Shown one piece after another: positions 1 to 9,638 of a stretch of DNA of 64,000 bases. How positions within the stretch are numbered: the stretch's first letter is position 1; the number at the start of each line of letters is the position of its first letter. This DNA is from Polyangiaceae bacterium (GTDB lineage: Bacteria; Myxococcota_A; Polyangia; Polyangiales; Polyangiaceae): NCBI GenBank assembly GCA_025353725.1, contig JANXOF010000045.1, forward strand, positions 1 through 64,000, written 5' to 3'. Below the pieces are notes generated by a model. It was not told where the DNA came from and made no database searches. It saw only the letters and a list, made by a program, of their open reading frames with translations. Position numbers and translations under genes: made by a program.

Positions 1-105
1 GGTGCACGCATCAAGTGGCTATTCACCGTTGAACGGGCCCGCGAGAAGCTCGGCAGGGCATATCTCTCGGTCCGCCCTCAAGTCGCCATTCGAGCTGCGG
101 CCTGA
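1..105 (+). pseudogene. Possible C-terminal end of an IS630-like transposase
   Basis: Frame 1 is open from the window edge to a TGA at 103-105. It reads as a basic tail containing WLFTVERAREKLGRAY, which resembles the last residues of IS630/Tc1-type transposases, where a Trp-x-Phe-Thr segment is followed by an Ala-Arg-x-Lys-Leu helix. Only 34 codons are visible, so neither the catalytic residues nor the inverted repeat can be checked. The assignment rests on a remembered motif and could be chance. It ends 29 bases before the stop of the convergent trpE gene. Confidence 0.3.
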
Positions 106-133
106 TTTCGGTCAGAACCTCTGTGTGCCGGTA

Positions 134-1639
134 CTAGTGCGAGGGCACGGGCGCAGCTTCGATCGCGCACAAGACGGCGCGAGCTTTCGTTCGCGTTTCA
201 TCGGCTTCCGCCTGAGGGTCGCTCGCTTCGACAATGCCGGCGCCGGCCGTGACCTCGAACGAGTCTCCACGGTCGACCATCGTGCGGATGGCGATTGCGA
301 AGTCGAGATCCGACGTGGTCGCGACGTAACCAATGGCGCCGCCGTAGATCCCTCGGGGTCGAGCCTCGAGCTCTCGAATGATTTGCATCGCTCGAACCTT
401 TGGCGCCCCCGACAGCGTGCCCGCGGGGAACGCCGCTCGAACGACTTCGAGTGGCGGCGTCGTTTCGGGCACTTTTCCCTTCACCTCGCTCACGATGTGC
501 ATGACGTGGGAATAGCGCTCGATTTCCATCCGCTTAACGAGCTCGACCGAGCCTATGGTCGCGACCCGACCGACGTCGTTTCGCCCGAGGTCAATCAGCA
601 TGACGTGCTCGGCGAGTTCCTTCGGATCCGCGAGAAGCTCGCGTTCGAGTGCCTCGTCTTCCGCTGGCGTCTGCCCGCGTCTCCGCGTTCCCGCGAGGGG
701 GCGGACGGTCATCGTCCCGTCCTCCAAGCGCACCATCGTTTCGGGGCTCGCGCCTGCGATGCGCGTGCGATGTGTTTCGCCTGGCGCGGGAGGCAGATCG
801 AGGTAGTACATGTACGGTGATGGGTTAAGGAGGCGCATCGCGCGGTACACATCAAACGCATCGCGCCCACGGCGAGGTACCGAAAATGTCCGCGCGAGGA
901 CCACTTGAAACGCATCGCCCGCCGCGATGTACTCCTGCGCCCGCACAACCTGCTTTTTGTACGTCTCATCGTCGAGGTCGACCGCGACGTCGTGGGGGAT
1001 ACGTGTTCGGTCGGGCGGTGTCAGCTCTGAGAGCTTCGGCGAGCGCGCGAGATCACGGAGTGCGCGGTCGATAGCCTCTTCATCCATCGCGGCGACTGTC
1101 ACGGTTTGCGCGAGGGAGTCGAATACAACGGTCGTAGCCCCGCCCAAAAAACGCGCGAGGGGAAGCTTGTGATTCTCCCACGTCGTCGGGTTCCCGGGCG
1201 GTACCTTCTCGATGAGATGCACGAGGTCCCATGCGAGGTAGCCGACGTGCGCCGCGGCGAAGCGCGCGGCTTGGTTACAGCGGCGCGCTTCTTGGTTTTC
1301 AGCGCTCCCAAGCGGTCGGAAAAGGGGTTCTATCGCACGCAGGGCATCCTGTGCGTCGGCGAGCGAGAGTGAGCTCGGAAAGGTCGCACCGCCACCGGAA
1401 AAGTCGGGCGGGAGTGAACCCGGCCGCGCCCCCGAACCGGGCCTCAGCTTCCACCCTGTACGGTTGAGGAGAATCTCATACCACGGCCGATAGCCGAGAA
1501 TCGAAAAGCGGCCCCAGCGCTCGCCGCTGACGACGCTTTCGAGCAGAAATGAAGCTCCCTCGGGATCGGCTTCGCGCAGCGCAGCGTAGGCCCGCACCGG
1601 CGTGAGCCCGTCGGCCACGATGGTTCGCGTGGCGATCAC
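134..1639 (-). CDS. trpE: Anthranilate synthase component I
   Basis: This enzyme makes anthranilate from chorismate in the first committed step of tryptophan synthesis, using ammonia supplied by a TrpG partner. The 501-residue length is normal. Residues 32-35 (LLES) match the tryptophan-binding motif used for feedback inhibition. The chorismate-binding half starts near residue 225 and shows IAGASPE (295-300), [10 protein letters not shown] (313-322), [10 protein letters not shown] (350-359), [10 protein letters not shown] (405-414) and GGAIGYV (433-439). The GTG start overlaps the stop of the upstream gene as GTGA, which suggests translational coupling. No trpG is seen before the window edge, so the partner lies elsewhere. 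Confidence 0.96.
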   Translation of the reverse strand: MIATRTIVADGLTPVRAYAALREADPEGASFLLESVVSGERWGRFSILGYRPWYEILLNRTGWKLRPGSGARPGSLPPDFSGGGATFPSSLSLADAQDALRAIEPLFRPLGSAENQEARRCNQAARFAAAHVGYLAWDLVHLIEKVPPGNPTTWENHKLPLARFLGGATTVVFDSLAQTVTVAAMDEEAIDRALRDLARSPKLSELTPPDRTRIPHDVAVDLDDETYKKQVVRAQEYIAAGDAFQVVLARTFSVPRRGRDAFDVYRAMRLLNPSPYMYYLDLPPAPGETHRTRIAGASPETMVRLEDGTMTVRPLAGTRRRGQTPAEDEALERELLADPKELAEHVMLIDLGRNDVGRVATIGSVELVKRMEIERYSHVMHIVSEVKGKVPETTPPLEVVRAAFPAGTLSGAPKVRAMQIIRELEARPRGIYGGAIGYVATTSDLDFAIAIRTMVDRGDSFEVTAGAGIVEASDPQAEADETRTKARAVLCAIEAAPVPSH

Positions 1640-2880
1640 GGCGTGACCTCAGCGCGCGCCGTGGCGAGCAAAAGGGTCCGGGCGCGCGCGGGGTCGACAG
1701 GCGTGCGTCCGATCGAGCGCGCGTAGTCGGCGGCGCGTGCGACGAGAGGGGCGCTCCCCTCGGAGAGCACGCCCTTCGAGAGGTAGATGTTGTCCTCGAG
1801 ACCGACCCGCGCGTGACCGCCGAGGCGCATGGCGAGCTCGGTCATGGGCTGCTGAAACCGACCCACTGCGGCGACGCCCCAGGTCGCGTCCGCCGGGATG
1901 AGCGACAGCATGGTACGAACGTTGGCCTCGCTTGCGCCGATGCCTCCGGGAACGCCGAGCACGAACTGGAAGTGGAGCGGCTTCTGAAGAACGCCTTTTG
2001 CGGCGAGCGAAAGAGCTTCCTCGACGTGTCCGACTTCGTAGCATTCGAGCTCGGCCACCGCGCCGGATGCCTCGAGACGTGCGGCAATGTCACGAATCTG
2101 AGGTCGTGTATTGATGAAGACGTCGTCGCCGAAGTTGAGCGAACCGCAGTTCAGAGTCGCCATCTCCGGCTTGCAGGCGAGTGGACCCACGCGTTCCTCG
2201 ATGGACATTCCGACGGCCCCACCGGTCGACACTTGTAGAATGCAGTCGGTTTTCGCGCGAATGCGTTCGATCGTTTCCGCAAAGCGCTCTTTGGACTGCG
2301 TCGGACTGCCGTCGTCGTTACGGACGTGAAGGTGAATGACGGCGACGCCCGCCTCGCGGCAACGCGCCGCCTCGTCTGCGATCTCTTGCGGAGTGATGGG
2401 CAGGTACGGCGTCTGCGTGCGTGTGATCTCGGCGCCGACAAGGGCCGCCGTCAGAATGATCTCCTCGCAGGACCCGCCGGCGCGCGGCGTTCGCTGGAGC
2501 GCTTTCGGCGTCACGCACGTTCCCGTGGCGCGGCACACGACAAGAGGGGACACCAGTACTTCCGCGGCGCTCGGCGATGTGCCGCGTTCGCGAAGATTGG
2601 TAATGACCTTGCGTGCTTCGAACGCGATGCGGCGGCTGCTCTGGCCAATCGCGACAAGCTCGCCAGTGACCTCGATGTAGTCGCCGCTCAACACCGGGGC
2701 GAGAAACTCGACATTGTCGTACGCGCGAAAAAGCCCCTCGTCGCCGTCGAGGCGGATGAGCAATTCGGTCGCGACATCGCCGAAGAGGGCAAGCATGCGT
2801 GCCCCGTCGACGAGCTCGCCCGCGTAGTGCGCATCGTGCGCGCCCATGCGAAGCCTGAGGGTAACCTTGGTGCCGATCAT
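1636..2880 (-). CDS. Fused 3-aminobutyryl-CoA ammonia-lyase-like and 3-keto-5-aminohexanoate cleavage enzyme (Kal-Kce)
   Basis: This 414-residue protein joins two enzymes. Residues 1-130 form a hotdog-fold domain that closely resembles Kal, the 3-aminobutyryl-CoA ammonia-lyase of lysine fermentation (features such as DAHY at 16-19, LVDGARML at 23-30, FGDVATELL at 33-41, CRATGTC at 116-122). Residues 138-414 form a BKACE/Kce TIM barrel with the metal-binding HLHVR at 183-187 and a later GLEDN segment that holds the usual third ligand Glu. Kce condenses 3-keto-5-aminohexanoate with acetyl-CoA to give acetoacetate and 3-aminobutyryl-CoA, the substrate of Kal, so the fusion joins consecutive steps. 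No kamA, kamDE or kdd is nearby. The real substrate may differ, because BKACE enzymes are diverse. Confidence 0.85.
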   Translation of the reverse strand: MIGTKVTLRLRMGAHDAHYAGELVDGARMLALFGDVATELLIRLDGDEGLFRAYDNVEFLAPVLSGDYIEVTGELVAIGQSSRRIAFEARKVITNLRERGTSPSAAEVLVSPLVVCRATGTCVTPKALQRTPRAGGSCEEIILTAALVGAEITRTQTPYLPITPQEIADEAARCREAGVAVIHLHVRNDDGSPTQSKERFAETIERIRAKTDCILQVSTGGAVGMSIEERVGPLACKPEMATLNCGSLNFGDDVFINTRPQIRDIAARLEASGAVAELECYEVGHVEEALSLAAKGVLQKPLHFQFVLGVPGGIGASEANVRTMLSLIPADATWGVAAVGRFQQPMTELAMRLGGHARVGLEDNIYLSKGVLSEGSAPLVARAADYARSIGRTPVDPARARTLLLATARAEVTP

Positions 2881-3047
2881 CGTCCCGTCGTAGCAGAATC
2901 GGTTTGGGGCTTGAACGGTCGCGTACGGCGCGCGAACGGTCGAAGCAAAATCGCTCCTTGCGCGTCGTTCTTAGGCACGCCGAGCCCGGATGGCGCGCGA
3001 GCTAAAACCCGTCCTCGAAAAGGGACAATTGCCTGGAACCGCCGCAA

Positions 3048-3857
3048 ATGATACCGACCATGCGCCCTATGCCCTTCGTCGAAGCGCGAAACCTCCCGTC
3101 CCACGTCGGAATCATCATGGACGGGAACGGTCGCTGGGCGCAGCTCCGCGGTGACGCCCGCGTCGAGGGCCATCGCGAGGGCTCCCGCGCCGTGCGTAGA
3201 ATTGTGCGCACGGCCCGCCGCCTCGGACTCAAAGCGCTCACGCTCTACGCGTTCAGCGAGCAAAACTGGGAGCGCCCCGAAGAGGAGGTCGAGACGCTCA
3301 TGATTCTGTTGCGAGACTTCTTGCTCTCCGAGCGCGACGAACTTCTCGACAACGGCATCCGGCTCAACGCGATTGGCAACCTTGGGCGGCTGCCGGGCAT
3401 CGTTCGCGCCGTGCTCGACCCGCTTCGCAAAGAGAGCGCTTCGCGAGCAGAAATGACGCTCACGTTAGCTCTGAGCTATGGGGGTCGCGAAGAGATAGCG
3501 GCCGCCGCGCGCGAGCTCGCAACCGACGTGGCGAATGGCAAGCTACGTCCGGAGGATGTGACGGCCGAAGCGCTTCACGGCCGAATGCCGAGTCTTCGTG
3601 TCGGCGATCCCGACCTCGTCATTCGAACGGGCGGCGAGCGACGTATCTCGAACTTCCTCCTCTACGGCCTCGCCTACGCCGAGCTTCACTTTACCGATGC
3701 GTTGTGGCCGGACTTTTCAGAGGTCGACCTTTACGAGGCGATTGCCAGTTACCAGCGCCGCGAGCGTCGTTTCGGTTTGGTCGGTAAAGGCGTCGTCCCG
3801 AACGCGGCGGCTGCGGTGGGCGTTATCACCGGACGAAAATTGCGACTCGTCGGCTAA
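3048..3857 (+). CDS. uppS: Undecaprenyl diphosphate synthase (cis-prenyltransferase)
   Basis: The enzyme condenses isopentenyl diphosphate onto farnesyl diphosphate to form the C55 lipid carrier for peptidoglycan and O-antigen. The N-terminal IIMDGNGRWA (22-31) holds the catalytic Asp25. The conserved YAFSEQNW (near residue 66-73) and the C-terminal RTGGERRISNF and AYAELHF motifs are all present. The 269 residues include a short N-terminal extension; starts at 3060 or 3069 are equally possible because no clear ribosome binding site marks 3048. The stop is immediately followed by the GTG of the next gene, so this is the first gene of a uppS-peptidase-cdsA unit. Confidence 0.96.
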   Translation: MIPTMRPMPFVEARNLPSHVGIIMDGNGRWAQLRGDARVEGHREGSRAVRRIVRTARRLGLKALTLYAFSEQNWERPEEEVETLMILLRDFLLSERDELLDNGIRLNAIGNLGRLPGIVRAVLDPLRKESASRAEMTLTLALSYGGREEIAAAARELATDVANGKLRPEDVTAEALHGRMPSLRVGDPDLVIRTGGERRISNFLLYGLAYAELHFTDALWPDFSEVDLYEAIASYQRRERRFGLVGKGVVPNAAAAVGVITGRKLRLVG

Positions 3858-5615
3858 GTGGCGCGCACGATGCGTGGCGCGAGTCTGTTCGGTCTTGGGC
3901 TTGCGTTGGCAGCGTGTCGGCATGCCGGGCAACCGATGGTTCGCGATGAAGCGCACGTAGGTTTGGGGAACAAGCCAGGTGAGGCGGGCCTACCGGGACT
4001 CGCCGTGGTGACTATCCGCCTGGTTTTCGAGGAGCACGTGCTTCACGTGACCGTCGACGCTGTCGGGCGCTCGGCCTCGCTCGCGCGCTGGAAGTTGGGC
4101 AAAGACCCCGTCGAAAATCTTTTTGTGTCCTCGGCGGGCCAGCGGGTAGCGTTTCGACGCGAAGGAGACTTCGTTGACGTGGTTGACGCGAGGCAGGCAG
4201 TCTCCGTCGCCTACGACATCCTCGGGAAGGAGAGTGTCCCGTCAGCGACCGATGTCGCCTTCGATGAAGACCCGCGCACCTCGGTGATTGACACCAAGTT
4301 GCGCGTCGTGGGGGAACGCGTCCTCGCACTACCGACGGCAATCACGAATTCCGTGCCGATGACGGTAACGATCGACGCCCGCAAGGTGGGGGCTGTCGTC
4401 GCGGCTTCGAGCTTCAGCGCAGGCAGAGCCAAGACTACGCGTCGCGTGGTTGCGACTCCTCGGGCGCTCCTCCAGGCGGCGTTCGTGGCGGGGGCGGGTG
4501 GACACGCCGAGTTCGACGCACCCGAGGGACACGACGAAGCCGGATGGCTTGGATACACGTCGTTCGACCCGCGCGCAGTGAGTGCCGAAGTGGCTGGTTT
4601 TCGAGGGTTGCTTCACGATTATTTTCACGTCGGATCGCTGCCGCCCGCCACGATCCTGTTTGCCGTTGACCCGAGGCCTGTGGGTCACTTTCGTGTCACG
4701 CGGCTCACGAATGGCGTCTTCGTGACCCTCTCTGGCGCGGATCCTTACGACGCAGCGCTTCGCCTCGCGGTCGCTCACGAGCTCGTTCACGCGTGGATTG
4801 GCGAGAAAATCTGGGTCGGCGACGCCTCAAAGGGCCACGAGGCGGAAACCTATTGGTTTCATGAGGGTGTCGCGCGCTGGGTCGCCCGAGAGCAGCTTGC
4901 GCGCGCGCAGTTGCTCTCGCCGGACGAGTACGCGGCCGAAGTTTCACGCGTTCTCGGCGTTGTTGTGACTTCGCCTCATGCGTCGAAATCGCTGAAAGAC
5001 CTCGTGATCCTTGCGCCATCGTCAAGAGAGGCGGTCGCCCTTTTGGTCGCGCGCGGGACGCTTTTTGCCACGCGCGAAGACGCCCACGTGCGTAAGGTCT
5101 CGAAGGGGGCACGCTCGTTCGACGACGTCGTGCGCGCGCTTGCGTCCCATGCGGAGACGGTTCGCGGCCCGCTACCCGCTACGGCCGTCCGCGACGCCCT
5201 CGCCGTCGAGATCGGCGCGGAAAATGCGGCCATCGACTTCGATGACACGGTCGCTCACGGCACGAAAAATCGCCTGCCCGACGACGCACTCGGACCGTGC
5301 TTCGATTCGCGTGACGTCCTTCTTGACCTCTACGCGGCGGGCTTCGACGTGGGCGCGTCACGTACGGCGCACGCCCTTGTGGGGCTCGACGCCAAAGGGC
5401 CGGCGGCCGCCGCGGGTCTTCGCGAGGCAGACCGCCTCGTGACCATCGATATCCCGGAGCGATCGGACCGACCGGCGAGTGTAACCGTCGAGCGAGACCA
5501 GAAGCGTGTAGTTATCACCTATCGACCTGTCGCGGGGACGAAGCGGAGCCAAGCCTTCAGGCGGCGGGCGAATGTCTCCGAAGAGATGTGCCGAAAGCTC
5601 GCGCTTCGGCGCTGA
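3858..5615 (+). CDS. Lipoprotein gluzincin metallopeptidase with C-terminal PDZ-like domain (M61-like)
   Basis: A 585-residue secreted protein that starts with GTG directly after the uppS stop. The signal peptide ends in a lipobox (LAAC, Cys20). The zinc site HELVH is at 307-311 and the downstream WFHEG places the third ligand at Glu336, the arrangement of clan MA(E) peptidases such as M1 and M61. The C-terminal ~80 residues (GPAAAAGLREADRLV and after) look like a PDZ domain, as in M61 glycyl aminopeptidases. The substrate is unknown. Its position between uppS and cdsA suggests an envelope role. RseP, a site-2 protease with PDZ domains, often follows cdsA in other bacteria, but this protein has no membrane-embedded site and is not RseP. 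Confidence 0.75.
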   Translation: MARTMRGASLFGLGLALAACRHAGQPMVRDEAHVGLGNKPGEAGLPGLAVVTIRLVFEEHVLHVTVDAVGRSASLARWKLGKDPVENLFVSSAGQRVAFRREGDFVDVVDARQAVSVAYDILGKESVPSATDVAFDEDPRTSVIDTKLRVVGERVLALPTAITNSVPMTVTIDARKVGAVVAASSFSAGRAKTTRRVVATPRALLQAAFVAGAGGHAEFDAPEGHDEAGWLGYTSFDPRAVSAEVAGFRGLLHDYFHVGSLPPATILFAVDPRPVGHFRVTRLTNGVFVTLSGADPYDAALRLAVAHELVHAWIGEKIWVGDASKGHEAETYWFHEGVARWVAREQLARAQLLSPDEYAAEVSRVLGVVVTSPHASKSLKDLVILAPSSREAVALLVARGTLFATREDAHVRKVSKGARSFDDVVRALASHAETVRGPLPATAVRDALAVEIGAENAAIDFDDTVAHGTKNRLPDDALGPCFDSRDVLLDLYAAGFDVGASRTAHALVGLDAKGPAAAAGLREADRLVTIDIPERSDRPASVTVERDQKRVVITYRPVAGTKRSQAFRRRANVSEEMCRKLALRR

Positions 5616-5692
5616 CGCCAGGACTTCGGCCCACGGGTAGCTGTCGTGCTAATTTGCTCGCCTTGACGACGGACGCGAAGGCCGGTTGTGCC

Positions 5693-6544
5693 ATGAAACC
5701 CGAAGACTCAAAAAAGGCAAACGCGAACCTTGCCGTCCGCGTCGCGACCGCATGCGTCGGGGCGCCGCTTATCCTCGCGCTCCTTTACAAGGGCGCGCCG
5801 TGGGGATTTTACGTCCTCGTGATGCCCGCCACGCTTATCGCGGCGTGGGAATTTTTCGGTATGACGCACCCGGGTGACCGCCCGTCGCAGGTCGCGGGCA
5901 TGGTCGCGACGGCGGCCGTGTCGGTGGCCACCTACGTCGCTGGAGGCGACGCGCGCATTTTTGCCACGCTCCTCGTCGTGGTTCCTCTTTGGGGGCCGCT
6001 TCTTACGCTTTGGCGGCTTGGTGACATGAAGACGGCGGCTCTACGCGCCTGCGCGATGTCGTTTGGTCCGCTCTACATGGGGGTGCCGCTCACGTTGCTC
6101 GCGGTCCTTCGTCGCGATCTCGGCGCCGAGGGCCCCGGGTACGTGGTCTTAGCGATCATGTTCGCCTGGTTTGGCGACACCGGTGGCTACTTTGCCGGAA
6201 GGTTCCTCGGTCGGCACAAGCTCTACGAGGCGGTCTCACCGAAAAAAACGGTCGAAGGCTCGCTCGGCGGCTTGGCAGGGAGCGTATTCGGCGTTCTTCT
6301 GGCGCATTTTTGGTTTCTTCCGTCGCTTTCGTTGGCCCACGGAGTCATTCTTGCGCTCGTCGCGGGCGCGCTCGGGCAAGCCGGAGACCTTGGCGAGTCG
6401 GTGCTCAAGCGCTCGACCGGTGTGAAAGACTCGGGCGCGATCGTGCCCGGTCACGGTGGGATGCTCGACCGCGTGGACGCGCTTCTGGTCACCAGCGCCG
6501 TCGTGTTTCTCTATTCCATTTGGGTTTTACCGCACCCCATCTGA
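5693..6544 (+). CDS. cdsA: Phosphatidate cytidylyltransferase
   Basis: This integral membrane enzyme makes CDP-diacylglycerol from phosphatidic acid and CTP. The protein has several hydrophobic helices and ends with the family signature SVLKRSTGVKDSG followed by PGHGGMLDR. The open frame begins at 5588, inside the previous gene, but the ATG at 5693 (MKPEDSKK) leaves a normal 283-residue protein with a short cytosolic N-terminus, and I take that as the start. The 77-base gap after the peptidase gene contains no obvious terminator. The usual followers dxr and rseP are not present here. Confidence 0.94.
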   Translation: MKPEDSKKANANLAVRVATACVGAPLILALLYKGAPWGFYVLVMPATLIAAWEFFGMTHPGDRPSQVAGMVATAAVSVATYVAGGDARIFATLLVVVPLWGPLLTLWRLGDMKTAALRACAMSFGPLYMGVPLTLLAVLRRDLGAEGPGYVVLAIMFAWFGDTGGYFAGRFLGRHKLYEAVSPKKTVEGSLGGLAGSVFGVLLAHFWFLPSLSLAHGVILALVAGALGQAGDLGESVLKRSTGVKDSGAIVPGHGGMLDRVDALLVTSAVVFLYSIWVLPHPI

Positions 6545-6649
6545 CATCGTAACGCAGGTCTGAGTGTCGTGACGGCCCGCGCCTTTCGACGCGTTGCGGC
6601 GACGGTTTTCGCGGTTTGCCGGCGTTCAAATGCGCTAAGCATCATCTCG

Positions 6650-8038
6650 ATGAAACAGTCCGATCCCCCATCAAAAACGCTTTCGCGAGCTTCGAGCGCC
6701 CCTTCGGCCTCCGACTCGGAAGGCCTCTCAAGCACGCCCAGCATGGTGCCGATGGCTCCTGGCTCGTCGCGCACGATCGTCAAGGAGTACGACTTTTTCA
6801 AAGTCGTCCAGGATTACCTTGATCGCGCCGCCAAGGCCGTAAAGCTCCAGGAGTTCGTCCGGACGATCTTGAGCCAGCCTAAGAACGAACTCATCATCAA
6901 CTTTCCCGTGAAGATGGATAACGGCGAAGTCCGCCTCTTCAAGGGATACCGCGTTCAACACAATAACCTCCTCGGACCCTTCAAGGGCGGCATGCGCTTT
7001 CACCCGTCGGTCACGCTTGACGACGTGAAAGCACTCGCGGCGATGATGACGTGGAAGTGCGCGCTCATGCGTATTCCGTTCGGCGGCGGTAAGGGCGGTA
7101 TCAAGTTCGACCCGCACTCTGTCTCCAAAGGGGAATTGCAGCGGATCACGCGCCGCTTTACACACGCACTCGGCGAGAACATCGGGCCGGAATATGACAT
7201 CCCGGCGCCGGACGTCGGAACCAATAGCCAAACGATGGCATGGTTTATGGACACGTATTCGAACATGGTCGGCGCCGCGAACAAGCAGACGGTGAAGGGC
7301 GTCGTCACCGGGAAACCGGTAGCCAGCGGCGGTACGCTCGGTCGGGCGAAGGCGACGGGTCAAGGCGCCGTGTTTTGTATTGTGGAGTGGGCGAAAGAAA
7401 AGGCCTTTGGGCTCGAAGGCTCGACGATGTCCGTCCAAGGATTTGGCAACGTCGGTTCGCACCTTGCGGTGATTCTGTCGCGCCTCGGCGTGTCGACGAT
7501 CGCCGTCGGTGACCACTCGGGCTACCTCTTGAACCCCGAAGGTTTCAACGCGCACAAGCTGCAAGACTGGGTTGAAGAACACGGGTCTATCGCGGGCTAT
7601 CCCGGCGGCAAAGCCATCACGCGCGAGGAGTTTTTCAAACAGAAGGTCGATATCTTCGCGCCGTGCGCGCTTGAAAACCAAGTCGGCGAAAGCGAAGCGC
7701 GCTGGCTCGACTGCAAACTCATTGTCGAAGGTGCGAACGGCCCCTGCAACCCGGCGGGCGAGAAGATCGCGCTCGAGCGCGGTATCGACATCCTGCCCGA
7801 CGTTCTCGCCAACTCCGGCGGAGTGACCGTCAGCTACTACGAGTGGGTCCAGAACAAGCGCTCTGAGAGCTGGACGGAAGACGAAGTCGACGCGAAGCTC
7901 GAGAAGGCGATGGCGAGGGCGTACCGCGAAGTTGCAGATTTTTCGCGACAAAACAAGGTCGATCGTCGCATCGCCGCGTACGCGATAGCGCTTTCGCGCA
8001 TCGAGGCCGTCTACAAAGAGCGCGAGATCTTTCCGTAG
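6650..8038 (+). CDS. gdhA: Glutamate dehydrogenase (Glu/Leu/Phe/Val dehydrogenase family)
   Basis: It interconverts glutamate and 2-oxoglutarate plus ammonia with NAD(P). The protein shows the substrate-binding and catalytic region KGGMRFHPSV and KCALMRIPFGGGKGGI, the PAPDVGTNSQTM segment, and a Rossmann glycine motif VQGFGNVGSH. The C-terminal VEGANGPCNP and NSGGVTVSYYEWVQN are typical of the hexameric family. The frame is open from a GTG at 6569, but the ATG at 6650 (MKQSDPPS) gives about 462 residues, with a Ser-rich leader of some 40 residues before the conserved core. A UUCG-loop hairpin follows the stop. Coenzyme preference cannot be read with confidence. Confidence 0.93.
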   Translation: MKQSDPPSKTLSRASSAPSASDSEGLSSTPSMVPMAPGSSRTIVKEYDFFKVVQDYLDRAAKAVKLQEFVRTILSQPKNELIINFPVKMDNGEVRLFKGYRVQHNNLLGPFKGGMRFHPSVTLDDVKALAAMMTWKCALMRIPFGGGKGGIKFDPHSVSKGELQRITRRFTHALGENIGPEYDIPAPDVGTNSQTMAWFMDTYSNMVGAANKQTVKGVVTGKPVASGGTLGRAKATGQGAVFCIVEWAKEKAFGLEGSTMSVQGFGNVGSHLAVILSRLGVSTIAVGDHSGYLLNPEGFNAHKLQDWVEEHGSIAGYPGGKAITREEFFKQKVDIFAPCALENQVGESEARWLDCKLIVEGANGPCNPAGEKIALERGIDILPDVLANSGGVTVSYYEWVQNKRSESWTEDEVDAKLEKAMARAYREVADFSRQNKVDRRIAAYAIALSRIEAVYKEREIFP

Positions 8039-8042
8039 TCGA

Positions 8043-8058
8043 ACAGCCTTCGGGCTGT
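8043..8058 (+). terminator. Hairpin after glutamate dehydrogenase
   Basis: ACAGCC and GGCTGT form a 6-bp stem closed by a TTCG tetraloop, five bases after the gdh stop. There is no strong T-run after it, so it is only a candidate terminator or 3' stability element. Confidence 0.45.
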
Positions 8059-8115
8059 CGTACTTCCGCGCGCGTGAGATCTCATCTCGTGCCATCGCGC
8101 GCGCGTGGAGCCTAT

Positions 8116-8136
8116 AGCCTCTTCGTTCAAGAGGCT
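8116..8136. terminator. Inverted repeat between convergent genes
   Basis: AGCCTCTT and AAGAGGCT form a perfect 8-bp stem around a 5-base loop. It sits between gdh and the convergent lectin-like lipoprotein gene, touching that gene's stop codon, so it could act in both directions. Confidence 0.5.
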
Positions 8137-9638
8137 TAGCGACCCAGACCATAAAGGCGGTAGTTTGCGAGCTCGGCCCAGACCGACGCTTTTCCGTAAA
8201 CCTCGAGTCCAATATAGATACCTGCGATGGACGCATCGGCTGTTGGGGCACCGTTGAACCACGCGTAGCTTCGAAAGAGTCGCGTGAGCGGAAGCTGATA
8301 ACTAACAAGCCCGGCTCCGTCGCTCAGCGTCGGCAGCGAGTAGCCCAGGACCTGGTCCAGCTTACCGGCGTCGTAGTACAGCGTTTCCCCCGTAGCCCAG
8401 TGCGAGCGACGGTCGTAAAGGCCCGTCGTATCGCAAGGGTTCGGGGCGGATACGCCGTCAGCCCACCACGTCGCGCTGGGGGTTGCTCCGCAGCCGTCGT
8501 ACTCGGCGTCTTTCCAGAAGACCACTTCCAGAAAGTGGTCAATCCCGCCCCACCGGGCGAGGACACCGAGCATGATTCGCGACTTTCCCATCCCCGACTT
8601 AAACCCCTCGGCGATGGTCGACGCGTCGTAGTCGCGGCTATGACCGAAGAGTCCAATTTGTAAGTCTGCGTAAACGTTGTCCGTGAGAAGTGGCCGGCGG
8701 AGGGCGGAATTTTGGTCAAAGTTGTCGCCGAAACCAGCCCACGTATACTGATCTCGGTAGTCTCCAAACGAGACCTTGTCGATGGCCATTCCTAGTTGAA
8801 AAGTTCCCCCGGTTTTCGGGTGGAACGCGAAGTTCCAAAGGCGGTTCTCACCCGTTTTTTCGGCCGGAATCAGCGGCCCTGGCTTATAGCCCGTGGAGGC
8901 AATCCCTTCGTTGTATCCTGAAATAAGCCATGCGCGTGGCTTGGCCACTCCTCCCGGACCACGCTCGAGTGATTCGCACTTCGTGGAAGGCGTCCCGGGA
9001 AGCCGGTACCAGCCGTTGGCTTCCGTATCCCCGAAGATGTAACAGTCCGTGGCGAGGTACGGACTAAAGCTTAGGCTTTTTTGCGGCGATGCGAGCGTTT
9101 GAAAGTGCTGGCTCCAGTAGGCGGCATTGCACGCGGAGCTCGTGAGCGCGCCGTCACGGTCGGTGGTTGCCGACCCGAGGCACGTCGAGGATGCGACGCT
9201 TGCCAATTGCACGTGGTTGGAGTCGACGCGGCGTACCGCCCACTGCGCTTCGGGTCTCGCGGGAGAGCAGTCGCCCATCGCGAGGGTGCCTCCCACCGCG
9301 CTCGATTGAACGCACGCGTTTGTAAGTGCGCTGCGCATCACGAAGGTGTCTGGCGTTCCCGGGACGGCTACCAGCGTCCAGTCTTGGCTCGTCCACCCGG
9401 CCTCGCACCGCTGCGTGCGCGGGCGGCCTGCCGACGCCACGTCGGAGTCAAGGCAGAGGCCTCGCGCGCGGCCTTGGATGACGTAGGAGCCTCCTGGCGT
9501 CAGCGTCGGTCCTATGACTGAATCAGAGGCTGTTTCTTGTCCCTCCGACGCGCGCCCGGCCTCGCAGGCTGAAACGAAGGCACCAGCCAAGGCCACGCTC
9601 GCAAGTCCAAGCGCGAGAGGTACGAGGCGTTTCGCCAT
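8136..9638 (-). CDS. Secreted lipoprotein with ricin-type beta-trefoil lectin domain
   Basis: A 500-residue protein with a signal peptide and lipobox (VSAC, Cys25). Residues about 48-182 contain three repeats of the QxW type: a Cys-containing LCLDS/ACVQS/TCLGS strand followed by SQDW, EAQW and SQHF, the pattern of carbohydrate-binding beta-trefoil domains. The remaining 320 residues, rich in aromatic and Gly residues, are predicted to be mostly beta; I do not recognise them, and they may be a polysaccharide-acting or second binding domain. The likely site is the outer membrane or cell surface, and the sugar is unknown. It is transcribed alone, convergent with gdh. Confidence 0.75.
   Translation of the reverse strand: MAKRLVPLALGLASVALAGAFVSACEAGRASEGQETASDSVIGPTLTPGGSYVIQGRARGLCLDSDVASAGRPRTQRCEAGWTSQDWTLVAVPGTPDTFVMRSALTNACVQSSAVGGTLAMGDCSPARPEAQWAVRRVDSNHVQLASVASSTCLGSATTDRDGALTSSACNAAYWSQHFQTLASPQKSLSFSPYLATDCYIFGDTEANGWYRLPGTPSTKCESLERGPGGVAKPRAWLISGYNEGIASTGYKPGPLIPAEKTGENRLWNFAFHPKTGGTFQLGMAIDKVSFGDYRDQYTWAGFGDNFDQNSALRRPLLTDNVYADLQIGLFGHSRDYDASTIAEGFKSGMGKSRIMLGVLARWGGIDHFLEVVFWKDAEYDGCGATPSATWWADGVSAPNPCDTTGLYDRRSHWATGETLYYDAGKLDQVLGYSLPTLSDGAGLVSYQLPLTRLFRSYAWFNGAPTADASIAGIYIGLEVYGKASVWAELANYRLYGLGR

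Noticed and set aside
6728-8308. 526-codon antisense frame over glutamate dehydrogenase
   Set aside because: It mirrors a well-conserved gene and follows its codon bias; no motif of its own.
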